A stretch of 64,000 bases of DNA. Origin: Epiperipatus broadwayi (taxonomy: Eukaryota; Onychophora; Udeonychophora; Euonychophora; Peripatidae). This document shows, piece by piece, positions 13,842 to 26,763 of this stretch. Location of the stretch: NCBI GenBank assembly GCA_028023455.1, contig JAQFVV010012667.1, positions 730,501 through 794,500 of the forward strand, written 5' to 3'. Position 1 is the stretch's first letter. The number at the start of each line of letters is the position of its first letter. The notes below the pieces were generated by a model that worked only from the letters and a program-made list of their open reading frames with translations, did no database searches and was not told where the DNA came from. Position numbers and translations under genes: made by a program.

Positions 13842-15505
13842 AATATTTAGTCTTTTGATATGTAAGACTCAATTTTTTGTCAGGTAGTGTAGAATTAATC
13901 AAAAATATGAAAATTGTAAGAACTTTTATACTATTGAGCTTTAAAGTGGAAAGTTTATTCACAAATGTACCATGTGAAGAAACACTGTCTACTGTTAAAA
14001 AAAAGACTAAATGATAGTAATACTTTAGAAACTAGAACTCTTCTTAAAAATAAGTTGTTGTTATGCAGAATGTTAATAATTTCATTATACTATCATAACA
14101 TTCTGCATAACAACAACTTATTTTCAATACAACACAAAATTCTTCCAACAAAATCAAGGAAAGGCTATGACCTCACTATTTTCACCCTGATTAGCAATAT
14201 TTACATGGAAGAACTTGAAAGCACAGTTATAAAGATGATACCATATCCACCTAATGTTTGGCTTCACGATATTGAGAATATACTTGTTGTATAATCACAT
14301 AATGGAGCACTATACAAACTTTCTGTAAACATGTCAATAATACATTCTATTTAATTAAATTCATAATAGAGTCTGAACAAGATCAAAAATTGGATTCTAA
14401 TATATTATTGTGACAAAATTTTCTCATGGCAAAATCAAAACCACAGTTAAAAAAAAAACTCACACATACAAAAAAATACTTAGCATATACATTCAATCAC
14501 ACCAGAAATAGAAGACATAGAGTTATACTATCACTATGGAACAAAAAAATAATTTTGTTTAGCAACCAGAAATTTGGAAAAAGAAAAGATCTATGTAGTA
14601 CAAACTCTTACAAAATAGGGCTATTCATCAGCCATTATTAAAATGAACCTTAAATAGACAACAAAAAAATCATCTAAAGAAGAAAAAATTATTGGTACTA
14701 TAAGGTATCCATACATACCAAAGATATCAGACAAATTAAGAAAAATATGCAATCAGTATAATATCAAAACAGCTTTCCAGAGACATTCCACACTCTGTGG
14801 TATTATAACATATACAAAGCCTAAGTTTGAAATGCTGAAAAGCAAAACTCTGTCTTATGAAATACCATGTAAATGTGGAAGAATATATATTGGTGAGATC
14901 TATTGCACCACTGAAAAGCAATTTCAAGAGCACAAACTTTTGATAAGAAGAGAGAAAACAGCTGTTTCTAAAGTATCAGATCATGTATATACTAATAACA
15001 AATGTTCACTGGGAAAATATAAAAATATTGGATATGGAGAAAAAATACAAAGAAGAAATTCAAAGAAGTTTTTCACATGATAATGGTGAATAACTCCCTA
15101 AGTCAATCTATTTATGATTATATATAATGTATGAAAAATATTAATCAACTTTTCTCTTAGGAAAGAGTGGAGAAATGTGGAGGAATATTATTGATAAGTA
15201 TATAACATTTCTATTGACTGTTGCCTTTGGCTGGATGGACCCAGTTGGTTAGTGTATTGCCTTATAATTCAATATTCAAGAATCTAAGAATACAGATTCA
15301 ATTCCATTATAGTACTGTCACCTGTCAGGCAAGCAACACCTGAAGAAGAGAGGAGAGGAGAAACTCTTGAAATGCGCATATACTAACCTTGTGCTATTAG
15401 TAGCAGATTAATGTATTTTGAAAATGTAAATAAAGCTACATTCTTTTAAAGACATTCAATACTTTGTATTAGATGATAAAAATAGTCCAATATATAAACA
15501 TATAT
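13842..15505 (+). mobile_element. 5'-truncated Penelope-like element, inverted relative to its neighbour
   Basis: The plus strand starts inside the reverse transcriptase at a point matching the minus copy (TTTTGTCAGG). Motif A reads SFKVESLFTNVPCEE (about 13933-13980), so the catalytic Asp is replaced by Lys. The next block reads LISNIYMEELESTVIKM (14188-14240), then WLHDIENILVV where a YVDD-type motif C is expected. The C-terminal GIY-YIG endonuclease is in the open frame 14832-15080 (CKCGRIYIGEIYCTTEKQFQEHK). The 3' end continues through TGTCACCTGTCAGGCAAGC to the ACATTCAATACTTTGTATTAG block near 15480. Stops split it into pieces (13965-14294, 14426-14641, 14832-15080). It is inactive. Confidence 0.8.
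14047..14124. repeat. 29-bp perfect hairpin inside the Penelope-like copy
   Basis: Left arm 14047-14075 and right arm 14096-14124 are exact reverse complements around a 20-nt spacer. The right arm matches the ancestral element (compare the minus copy near 12070-12100). The left arm is an extra inverted copy of it. Confidence 0.9.
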
Positions 15506-17819
15506 TTTTACAGATTAAGCATTGTTTCTGGATTATAAAAAAAATATGTTACAGAAAAGATAATAAATTTAATTACAAAGTTCAGTTTTTTTTAAAAAAA
15601 ATTGTTGCAGTGAAATAGACTAAGCTAACTTTAAAACCGTCTCCCTATTAGTGTGTGCGCATATATACATAATACCACACTCACCAAAAACACAACTTGA
15701 AAAAAAATCCCAAAATTAAAATCATGATTGCGTAGCCAAACAATACATAAATTAATATTGAGATAGGCAAAGCATCTCAATATATTTAATTATTGACAGT
15801 AGTGTGAAATAAAGGAATGAAATCATGAAAAATATGTATGGAAGTTTTAAAAATTTTTGAAAAGTTAATAAATAATTAGATCAAGGCAATTACGTGATAA
15901 TTATTTTGAAATTGTTTTTTTTTTACTCTGAGTTGATCATCTTATAGTCGTGATTATTAGATAAACTATATCATTTATTTGCAATTAAATTATTTACATA
16001 TTTGTTAATTTATAAAAACATATATTCGAATTTTCAAAGTTGGGTTTCTGAGTCACTTATAATACTTGCCTTGTTTTAAAAGCAGTTTTTTTATTAGCTA
16101 TATTTTTCATAATATTTTTTTACATAGATCACATGAAACAATATTATATAAAACAAAAATATTTTGATAATACATACAAATTATTTCTAATTTGGTGAAT
16201 TTTATAATTTATAATGATAATGAACATGAGTTATCTTATGGTTTAATAAAATGTTATTGTGTTATCCTATAGTTGGATTTTGGTAAAGAGGAAATTTGAG
16301 ACAGTTTTTCATTTTTATTTGCTTTTTTAAAATTTTTATTACAGAGAAATTTAAGTAAAAATACGATCGAAAAAAAAGAAGATAGTTTGTTATTTCCTGA
16401 CAAAATTATTATAGCACACTAATAGTTCTTTAATAAATAATATATAAAAGAATAAGCTATTAAAAGAAGTATTTTCTATTTAGTTATAATGTACCTCTCA
16501 TTAATTTTAACTATTCACTATGTCATAATAGATTATTGCATATTCATAATCATGGACATAAAATAAACAATTTGTTTTCTAATAATATATATGTTTATTT
16601 TTTTTACATTCATATTAACAATTGTGAGTCATTTATAATATTTCTTAAAACTAATTAACTGAATTATAAATAGTAATCAGTATATCAATTTTTTTAAAAA
16701 ATAAAGCATATTTTAGCTTTATTTCCCTTTTATTAACACTATTTACATATGCACAATATATTTTAATATATAATTTATTTCACCGTGCTTTACATTATAA
16801 ATATTGTTTTAAACTTTGGTACTTTTTTTTTTCTATAATCATCTTCCAGATTTGATCACTGTAAATAGTTTTTTGTGTATTTTTTTGTTTTTTCATAAAC
16901 AATTATTAAATAATCATAACATTTTCTTAGACATAATCTTATTTAATCTGATTCAGCAAACTATTTATTAAATATCATTTCTTTTATTTATTACTTTTAT
17001 TTTTATAGACGTCTGGGCTGGTCAATTAGAGGATGCAGGGTGTGCAATGTACATGCATTCCTGTTTTATATGGCCTCAAAATTGTAGGCTTAAATAATTT
17101 TGTATTTTTTTTTATTTTACAAAAAAAAAAATCCTGTTTTAGAAAACATAAAAATATGCAGTAATATAGTATGCACACACATGTATGGCATTAATAAATA
17201 AATTATATAGCTTTAAATAAATATTTTAATTGATCTCTTCATGTTGTGTCTATATATTTAAATAAAAAATATTCTAGGACCCACTTGAACCTACATAATG
17301 TTTTATTACTTTAACTATTAATATTATCACTTGTCCTTAATAATTTATTAGCATTACATATCCATTTTTTAACTTAGAGCAAAGAGATACTTTATGGAAC
17401 ATAGTTTCAAACATTTGTTCGTTTATCATTTAATTATTAATAATCAGAATATGAAAACAATTTAGGCAAATTATATAATTCCAAATATTGATACATGTTT
17501 TCTTTTTATTGTTGGTTATGGTATTATTTTTGCAAGTAAAAAGTTATAATTTAGTTCTACTATATATAAAAATAGAAACTAAGTGCAATTTTGTGCAGTA
17601 TTGTTTAATAAAATAATGATTTTTGAATATGAAAAAAATTTTAAAAAGGAGTAATAAAATTTCAACTATTTAGGATAAATTGTAACTGGAAAGAATATAT
17701 TTATCAGATACAAAAAAAGCAGAAACTTTCTAAATTAAAAAAAGGTTTAAAAAAATGAAAATTAAAAATAATGGAGAGAAAAAATGTTAGATTCAGATGA
17801 TAATGTAATCCTACAATAA
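15506..17819. other. AT-rich non-coding DNA
   Basis: No gene recognised. A small less AT-rich patch near 17005-17070 (GTCTGGGCTGGTCAATTAG) stands out but matches nothing I know. Confidence 0.5.
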
Positions 17820-18390
17820 TGGAGTTGCACTATCCATGATGTTGTTCCTGAAATAAAAAATTTAAATACAGAAATTGAAAATGTTACTGAAAATATACTA
17901 AAAAGTAATGATAAGTTATTAGTTTTAAACACTGAAGAGAATTTTGCAGAAATACAGAAAAGTTTGAATTATTTTTGAACAACCCAAAACAACAGCCTAA
18001 ACCAATATTATGCAATATTAAAATAAAGTTAGTTAAGCATGGAGCAAAATATAATAAAGAATATAATTTTACAAATGTTTATTATTATAAAAGTTTAAAG
18101 CCACTCTGCAATTGATTTTTATATTCAATATCTAAAAATATATTGCTTACTGTTTTATTGTGGGGTATTTGATTTTTTAAATGCAACATCAACATCAGTT
18201 ACTGATTATAAAAGTTGGAAAAAAATCGAGTGATTCATTGTGTTTTTATAAAAAAGTAAAAATACACATCAAATGTTATATATAATGGATAGTATTAATT
18301 CAAAGACTCAATTTCAACCAAATTATTGTCAATTTGATGTAATTATTTTTTAAACTGAGCAACAACAGTATTAGAAAAGTTTTTGGACAT

Positions 18391-18427
<37 letters not shown>

Positions 18428-20268
18428 TTTAATATAATATATATATATATATATATATATTATTTTTAAGCAAATGTAGTTAAGCATTTAAGATTGATAA
18501 TGAAACAATTGCAAGTTCAAATAATAAACATTTCTTTGCTTTGATTCAATTATTAAGCAAATGTGATAGTGTTAATAAAATACTAAAAAAATTCAAGATA
18601 ATAACCAGTGAGTAGTATATGATTTGTCATATCAGTCCTAAAGCTTGTTTTGTAAATCTGATGTTTACACAAATAATGAAAAACATTAAAAAAGTCTGAA
18701 GACTATCAAATATTATAATATTCAAATGGATTGTACACTAGATCTATTTCATATAAAACAAACTGACATTATCTTAAAATATGTTAACAGTGTTGCATAA
18801 AAAATAATTAAACATAAAAGAATCATTTATTGCATTTTTAAAACCAGATGATTCAACTGGTGAGAGATTATAAGATTTACTGTTACATTTTTTAAATCAC
18901 CCCAGATTAAATATTTTAAAATTATCCTACATAGATATTATAGATGGCAGAGGACAATCCTACACCAATGTGCTAACATGAAAAAATAATGAACTAGAAA
19001 CTAGAATAAAAAAAGGAATCAAATATATATTTTATATACCTTACCTAGCTCACAATTTTAATTTATGTCTTTGTGATGCACAGCCTGTATTATAGATATA
19101 GAAAAACATTTTATAATTATGCAAAGATAATTTACTCTGTTTTCCGGTTTACCAAAGTATTGGAAAGCATTATAAAATGTATACAAAGAAAATAAACCAA
19201 TTAAGTATCACCAGAAATGAAGCACAATTTATTTAATTTGGGGAAAGCTTTACATTTTCAAATGAAATAAATTATTTCTGTCTTAAATGTACTTAGTAAC
19301 ATATTATCTGATTTTTCAATTGTTTTTGAAGCAAATAGTATATTAGAAAATATAAAAGTTTTCTTGGTTATTTCACTTTTTATTTGGCATAATATTTTAG
19401 GTGCAATAAATAAAGTAAACATTATAACATAACTTGATATTGTACAAAATTTATAATGAAATAAATTTATTTTTAAAATAAATAAACTAAACTTTACTCT
19501 GCAGAATAAAGGTATAATGTTAGAGTCCACCTTTTCATTTATTAAATTAGTAGAAATTCTACACCAAATCATAAGAAATATTGAATTCAAAAGATTATTA
19601 AAAGAGGCTAGAAAAATTGTTCAAAGACTAGATGAAAGTACAGAGTTTCCTACCTATCATTTTCATAAAGAGAAGCATTTTTTGATTAAATGGATATTGG
19701 CAAAATTCAAATCAATTCTATGACAAATTATAAGATTTTGTGGTTTTACCCATTGATAGACACTTTGATTTGTCAAACAAAGAAAAGATTTAATTTTTAG
19801 AAATTGTATACATTTATACAATATTTCGTTAAATGATCTATGTGAATAAGTTTTATGAAAAATCTTCAGATGGTTTTAAATGAAAACAATGAATTTATAA
19901 ATTAAGACTTTTTAATAAAAAATATAATAGAAGAAAAATGTTTATTCAGAATTAAACTGTTAGATTAGCATAAATTTATAATGAAAAATAATTATAATGA
20001 ATTTTTCTCAATATTTTCATGTCATTTAGAAATTTATTTAATACATCTGATAAGTGCAACCAGTGCAGGATATTTATTTAGAAAATTAAAATTACTCAAA
20101 ACATACCTCAGATCTATGATGTTACCAAAAGACAATTTTTTAGCAATATTTTCTATAGAAAATAAAGAAGCTGAAATAACACAATTTGAAGATATAACTA
20201 AAAAATTGTTTATTCACTGTTTAAATCTTGAAAGTATGTTTTATAAAATAAAAAATAAAAACATTTGA
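17820..20268 (+). pseudogene. hAT transposase-like pseudogene (ZMYM1/DUF4371 type)
   Basis: Pieces in changing frames follow the order of the DUF4371/hAT proteins often annotated as zinc finger MYM-type protein 1-like. Near 18130-18175, LLTVLLWGI corresponds to the N-terminal zinc-finger region. HFFALIQLLSKCDSV lies near 18525-18575. NIQMDCTLDLFHIKQTDIIL lies near 18716-18790. DGRGQSYTNV plus a shifted CANMKK lies near 18945-18990. YLAHNFNLCLCDAQ lies near 19040-19085. A hAT C-terminal dimerisation block with KLKLLKTYLRSMM and AIFSIENKEAEITQFEDI lies in the open frame 19981-20268. There are many stops and frameshifts, and a (TA)n array interrupts it. No terminal inverted repeats were found. 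It may be a transposon copy or a dead domesticated relative. Confidence 0.7.
18395..18461. repeat. Double (TA)n array inside the hAT pseudogene
   Basis: Two (TA)n tracts separated by TTATTTTTAATATA, the second again followed by TTATTTTTAA. The repeated flank suggests tandem duplication of a TA tract plus flank. It interrupts the transposase-derived sequence. Confidence 0.9.
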
Positions 20269-20557
20269 TTTGCTGTATTTGCACTATGTTATGTCATAAT
20301 AAAAAACTATAAAAACTAATTGTCAGTTATAAACTCATTTATTTATTCTGTATTGTAATAAATATTAGTTCTAACTATTGAATGTCCAAATAAATATGAA
20401 AATTCTTGATATTAATATATTACAATTTTACATAAATGTAAAATGCACATTTTATTTCAATGTACAATTTTTCCTAATAAAATTTTATAGGGAATCCAAA
20501 AAAGGTTTGTGCAACCAGCTAATATTTTTCATAATATGCACTAGCCTGAATTCCTGC

Positions 20558-20945
20558 ACCCTATCCACCTGCCTACCTCTCTACCCACCTACCCACCCAC
20601 CTATTTATCTACCTAGCTACCTACCTACCCACCTACTCACCACTTACCTGCTCTCCCTTCCTACCTACCCAACTGCTCACTTACCCACCCATCTACTCAC
20701 TTAACCACCTACCTACCTCTCTTTCTACCTACCTACCTCTCTATTTATCTATTTATATATTTGTCTGTCTGTTGGTCTACCTATCTACTTGTCTACCTGT
20801 ATATGTACCTGCCTTCTTGCCAACCTATCTACATGTCTGTCTGCATACTTGCCTGCCTATTTCTATCTAAATAATATATTTATTTATTTAACTAATCTGT
20901 CTAATTAATTGATCTATCCATCTATCTATCAATATAAATAGATAT
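20558..20945. repeat. (CTAC/CTAT)-type imperfect microsatellite
   Basis: A pyrimidine-rich strand built of 4-bp units (CTAC, CCAC, CTAT, CTGT), gradually degenerating toward 20945. The open frame across it, rich in Pro, Thr, Leu and Tyr, is an artefact. Confidence 0.9.
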
Positions 20946-22079
20946 CACTTTTCACCTTTAAAGAATAGTTTGCTGTTACTAATTATTGTTATGAATTAAT
21001 CTTGTGAAAACATTTAAATTATATGCCTGCTTGATTCTCAATTTGAAGATAAATATATGGATCTAAGCCTGTATTTATCAAATGATTATCATCTACACTT
21101 TATACAAAATATGGAAATCAAATTCATTTTAATGAATCTTGTTTTTGTAATTTTAATCATTGTTGTTTTTTTATTCTGTATAACAATGATAAATTATTAT
21201 TGAATATCTTTTGATATAATAGTTTTAAAATAATTTATGCATTAGTGTGATGAGTAGGTTTCCATGAAGATGGAATTCAGTTATTTAGAATATGGAAGAG
21301 ATAAAAATAAACATTCTGAGAGATGGGTTTAAAGCATGTTTGAAAACAAAGTAAGTTACAATTTAATAGTATATAGATGCTGAAAAATTAAATGTAAATA
21401 TTTATGGAAACATAAATGAAAGGTTTTAATTTGTAATCACAATGCATCTTCTAAATTGCTTGCAAGTTGGGTTTTGGAATTTTATTCTGACATATTTGAA
21501 CTTTTTTTCAGGATTTTAATTAGTATTAGAGGTTTTTTTCTAAACACCCAGATCATAGCCAATTCAGAAAAATATTAAATATTAGTCAATAAATAAGTGA
21601 CTGGTTATTCTTAATTAGAGCTTAAAACAAGAATGTAAATATAATACAAATTTTCACCAGCCAGCAATTAAAATAACAGAGTAATGTGTTTGTTCTGTTT
21701 CTCTATGGGAAGTTATAAAAAATATTTTTTACAGTTAGAAATTTACCTTTATACTTTTAGAAAATTTAAAAAAGTGAAAAGGGATTAAATTATTGTATAT
21801 ATATATATTTTCTAACTAACAAAAAATCTAAAAGAAAAATGAAAAGGGTCAAGGTCATTTCTAACTAAATAAAAATTTAGAGAAATAAAGATTTCTTAAA
21901 AATATAAATTAACGACAGATGCATTTCTTAAGTATCAATTAAATAGGCAATGCATCAATTATATATATTCTAGTATAATAGGTATAGATTAAATAATTTC
22001 TAAGTATAGATTTAATCTGATAATTTCTTAAATATGAGGCATAGACTAATATATTTCATACGTATAAATTAAATTTAAC
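20946..22079. other. AT-rich non-coding DNA
   Basis: No gene recognised; A/T runs and a short TA tract near 21798. Confidence 0.5.
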
Positions 22080-25038
22080 CTCCTTTGTGCGACCGCGTTA
22101 CAGGCCAATAGTAACTATACAAAATCAATTCAAACAAATGAAAAGTTATTCTTTATTTTGTTAACTTTATATAAACTTATTAAAGTAACATGAAACGCAT
22201 TTTGCAATCTCTCAATCGGTCATCCCCAATGAATTTCAAACATAACTAAACGATTGGGAGAGCTTCCAAATATCATATATATTATGGGATAGTTTAAGCT
22301 AATTATAACTTTATTATAACCAATGAGAATTTTATTCAAATGATCGCACATCCACGTTATGGATTAATTATATTATATTCAAACTATATGGCATTTACAC
22401 ATTTGCAGATAAATTGCATGCCAATTACAACATTTTAAGAATGGATCGATGGATACTTCATCATTCCCAGCTGACACTATTTCTGAGGCCTACTGAGATG
22501 ATGATGATGATGATAAAGAACATTTATAAGCTTATTTGCCAGGGCGCCAAATTGCAGCTCCAATAAAATATAGAGGTGAAATCTCAATTCAATACTCTTA
22601 ATAATAATATTTCGTGAATGGGTTGATACACAATCGATTTAAAGACCACTGAGAACGCATTAAAATTGACAGTACTAATATCTTTAAGAATTCCAGGTTA
22701 TTCTCAGCATATTCCTCATTCACTATGATTAAAGCCACAATTAAATTTTATTCTAATTATAAAGTTCTATATTCATCTCTACCTTCCTGATCCATCCCTT
22801 CATCAATTTCACGTCCATATGTCTATTACACTATTATTTATCTTATCATCAAAATTTACATCTTGCTAGTTCATCTCCTCTCATTCTAATCTCTTCTCAG
22901 GGTTTTTCGAACAATGAGGTGTGGAGATCGAATAAGCTGCGATGGGTTATTGGTGATAAACATTCCTCTCTTGATCGCCTCCAAGGTGATCTCGGTTGTC
23001 TTTAATGCAATCTAATATCAATTTACATTAAAGCTGGAATATTTAAGCTTATTAAATCTTTATAAACACATCATAAAACATAGTCGCAATTATAATAACA
23101 CCATATAAAATAAAATGCATCTAGAGAGGTTTGAATACAACGGATGGGGAAAGGATTTTATGCCCACCCTCTGCACTCGCTATCACTCAATACTATCTCT
23201 ATTCTCGATTTATATTTAAACAATATTAAATTATTTGGTAATTTTATGCATTTAAATTAACCTTTTAAATAATTTTACTAAATATTAATTACGTACATGA
23301 TAATTCAAATATTACTAATATGATATTGATGTATGATTGGATTGGAAATATCTAGATCATAATAACCCACAAAAACATGGAGACACACGCAAATTTTTAT
23401 TTAAAACAAATAACAAATTTTATTTGACAAACTATAATTCAATCAATACAAAAAAAACAAAAACATATACATTACATTATATCTACACTTTCTTTTTACC
23501 TTAAATATAGTAAATACCAATTTCTTCCCGTTTTCAATGCTTTCCCTTTTTACTACAGATATATTTTAGAAAATACGTAATCGATTTTTTCTTTTTTTAA
23601 TTAAATTTGATAATTTTGTTTAATAAATCTAAAGGTAATATTCCCTTGCAAATTTCTTGATCTTATCCGATCATCCTGATTAAATATTATTTGGCCCTAA
23701 TCTTTACAACAGAGATATCTTAATAATAGTAAGACTAAGTTATTGCAAATAAATTGGCATTAAGTTCAAACATCATCCTAGTGCACTCTCTATGTTCATG
23801 TTCTTATAACATAATAATATTTTAACAATACTACCTTTCCAGCGAAGTTCTCAGCTGGCCATGTAAATATTTATTAAATACATTTATATACGCATTGCTT
23901 ATGCCCAATCATTCGTACGTTTTATTTAACCCTTAACAGTTATTAACCTAATTATTTCTGGCTCGTATGCTAAATCCAATCTATAAAAACAATATTCAAA
24001 TACACCAATTGCACATACATTATCTGCATTCATTCAGACATTAAGTTGAGTTTGCGACCTGGTATCCAATACTTATAATAATGCTCATCATGGCTATCCT
24101 CTCATACACACGTAAGGAATATCCAATATTAATATGAGGCAGGCAGTGACCCGAATAAGAGAGAACCTTTTCACTAAGGTTAAGATATGCTAGGATTTTT
24201 TTTATCGCTAGTCATATAAAAAACATAGGTATGCCAAATACCTCTGGCCATCAAAACAAGAAACCTTCTTACGGTGTAGAGCATATTTAAGTGGGAAAAC
24301 TCTTCCACTGGGTTCAAATACTTTCTGAATATAGCATATATCTCAGTGAGTTAAACTTCGCTGAATTTGTGGAGATCTTTGTCTATCCACACACACACAC
24401 AGGTCGAAACGTCAAATTATACAAGTAAAACTTTCACAACTTTAATATTCTTGCAAATTAGTGTATTGGAACATGAGCCCATAAATTTTCCAAGCATAAA
24501 TCAGCTTGTTTCTGGCCTTAAATCTATGATAACAATAATAATAATAAGCAATAAGAAATGCGCACAAAATTCTCAAAACTATTTCCAGGCACTTTTATAA
24601 AAACAATAAAAATGATGATGATACTCAATAAACAAGCAATTCATTTATAAATCTAATCATTCGATAATAACTTCTGATGCTAATAACCCTATCTCTTAAT
24701 TGTTCCCCCCCCCCTTTTTTTTTTTTTAAATTGAGGGGAAAAAAAAAACATTGTTTGTAAAGCATTTTAAATAAGGCATATCAGTTCTACCCCAAATAAC
24801 CACAATAGCGAAAGCATTTAAATAAACATATATAAAATCATATGAAAATAATTTCTACCCCCAAAATAATGCAATAGTGATTACATGAATTAATAATTTT
24901 TTTTCTTTTTAAAAAAAAAAATGCTATACGTGATATACACTATAAAGAAAGAAATTCGTTTTTTTTTTTATATATATATATTAAATGTCCTACACACATA
25001 AAAAGCGATCATAATAATAATAATAATAAAAATTATAC

Positions 25039-25341
25039 TTATACAAGTCTTTTAGCAGGTGTTCTTCCAGGTTCCTGATTTCTCCTTTTTTCCTTTTTTT
25101 TCTTGACCGGTTTATGAGAGCATATAAAGTCCTTGTTGTAAAAAGTTCTTTTGATAGAGTTCGATTCCTTTTCTCTCATATATACAGTTTCTATTTTGCT
25201 GAATGAGTTCCTCATTTCCATATCTAAGTAGATTACCTTTAAACTTTGTAATTTTCTGCAAGTTTCAGTTAAACAGCCTTCATTTAACTTTTTCACAATA
25301 TCAGTCTGTTTTTGATTGTCCTTTTCCAATTTTACTTTCAT
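25039..25341 (-). CDS. Hypothetical charged protein fragment or exon
   Basis: A 100-codon minus-strand open frame with Lys/Glu-rich, helix-forming composition (starts MKVKLEKDNQKQTDIVKKLN) and a basic tail with a KKKKEKRR run. The ATG is preceded by TCTACAG, a possible splice acceptor, and the stop region contains CTTGTATAAGT, a possible donor. It could therefore be an internal exon rather than a complete gene. I do not recognise the family. At this base composition open frames of 100 codons are uncommon but not exceptional, so it may be chance or a decayed transposon piece. Confidence 0.2.
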   Translation of the reverse strand: MKVKLEKDNQKQTDIVKKLNEGCLTETCRKLQSLKVIYLDMEMRNSFSKIETVYMREKESNSIKRTFYNKDFICSHKPVKKKKEKRRNQEPGRTPAKRLV

Positions 25342-25612
25342 TCTGTAGATTTAAATTGACTTATATATGCATTAAAACTTTTGAGTCTTAAATTTTACTA
25401 TTTGCATATATATAAACGATATCAAACTCAAGTTTTAACTTCTGCGGTTTAAATTTTTATTACATCTGTTGAATAGCCAACTTCTGGAAGGTTCCAAGTG
25501 TGTGCCCCCTTAAAATTTACTCACTATACATTGTTATATTTAGTCGAATTATTCTGAAGAGACAAAGTATAATAAATATGATTTTCAATTTTATAACACA
25601 GTTTTCTTTTAG

Positions 25613-25635
25613 TCAATCAAGGAAAACTGCTACAG
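25613..25635 (+). other. Candidate 23-nt microexon
   Basis: A T-rich tract ending in TTTTCTTTTAG is followed by 23 nt and then the perfect donor CAG|GTAAGT. The combination is unusual in this AT-rich window, but no reading frame or neighbouring exon supports it. Confidence 0.2.
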
Positions 25636-26350
25636 GTAAGTTCTTAAAAATACAAGCAAGTCCCCTTTCTTCTCCTCCTCCTCTTTTCTTTTTTAACACA
25701 GCTTTTATAGAGACGTCCTTTATCTCTATAATTAATTGACATCCCCCCCCCTCTCAATTAAATCTAACCTGTTGCCCCTTCAGAAAAACCAGGCATAAAT
25801 TTCAAGTCAAATAGACAGATTAATTTTACAATCTAACATTTAATTGCCAATTAATTTTTTACACTTTGACAGACCAGAATTGACCATTCACCGTTAATGG
25901 CCTAAATTAATGGTCCCTTTAAATTCCTTAGTAGGATCTGTGTATTTTAAGGAATGATAATTAACTGAGTAAGATAATACACACTAAAATAATCTTACTT
26001 TTCCCTTTAATAGTGAAACACAATATATTGCAGCTGTTTCAAACTCAGACTTACATTAAATTTGACTGCTAATATTAAACTTATTTAAAAGATTTTAATT
26101 TCTTATTTAAAATTGCTTTACATCATGTAAGAAATGATTATTAATTTTACATTGTACCATCAAGATCTACAATTGAATTATATATACACACACGTCGCAG
26201 GTATATACTTTTCTTTAAACTTAGATTTTTAATGCCTTAATCTTTATCTATTACAACTATTCTACCTATATTATTATTTATTTACTTCCATAAATTATTT
26301 ATTTCTAACCTAGCATAAAATAATGACTATTCATCATCACTATCCTAACG

Positions 26351-26725
26351 TAGTTTTCAATAGTCACACATCTTCCTCTTCTCAGTTAACCCATCAACAA
26401 ACACAAATTGCTTTTCTAATATTTTTTTAATATCAATTTAACCCATAAATTAAAATAAAACAATCCTCTGGTTATAAACACATTAACAATAAATTTTTAG
26501 ATTGCTCACTAGTCAAACATATGCAATCCCTTATAAATATGGGTTCAAACTCTGTCTTGGCTTAAATTTTCTTATTACACAGAAAAAAAAAATACATATA
26601 TTATGAGGAAAATTTGGATAGAACCTTCTCTTTCATAGCTAACTTAAAAAAATGGAGCCTTGGACAAATCCAAGGGCTACAATATATATATATATATATA
26701 TACTATCATTATTATATAATGATCT

Positions 26726-26763
<38 letters not shown>

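Larger units (their letters stand above)
22080..26350. other. Unique-looking, less AT-rich segment without an assignable gene
   Basis: From about 22080 the sequence becomes visibly less AT-rich, with CG-containing words such as GCGACCGCGTTACAGG (22087) and GATCGCCTCCAAGG (22973). No protein family can be read. A minus-strand TTGGCGCCCTGGC (22540-22552) resembles the start of a retroviral-type primer binding site, but I found no flanking LTR pair. C-runs with T-runs lie at 24705-24730 and 25743-25751. Two weak gene-like signals inside it are listed separately. It may be non-coding or intronic host DNA. Confidence 0.4.

Noticed and set aside
20378-20704. Pro/Thr/Leu-rich open frame
   Set aside because: Its second half is a translation of the CTAC-type microsatellite and its first half shows no family.
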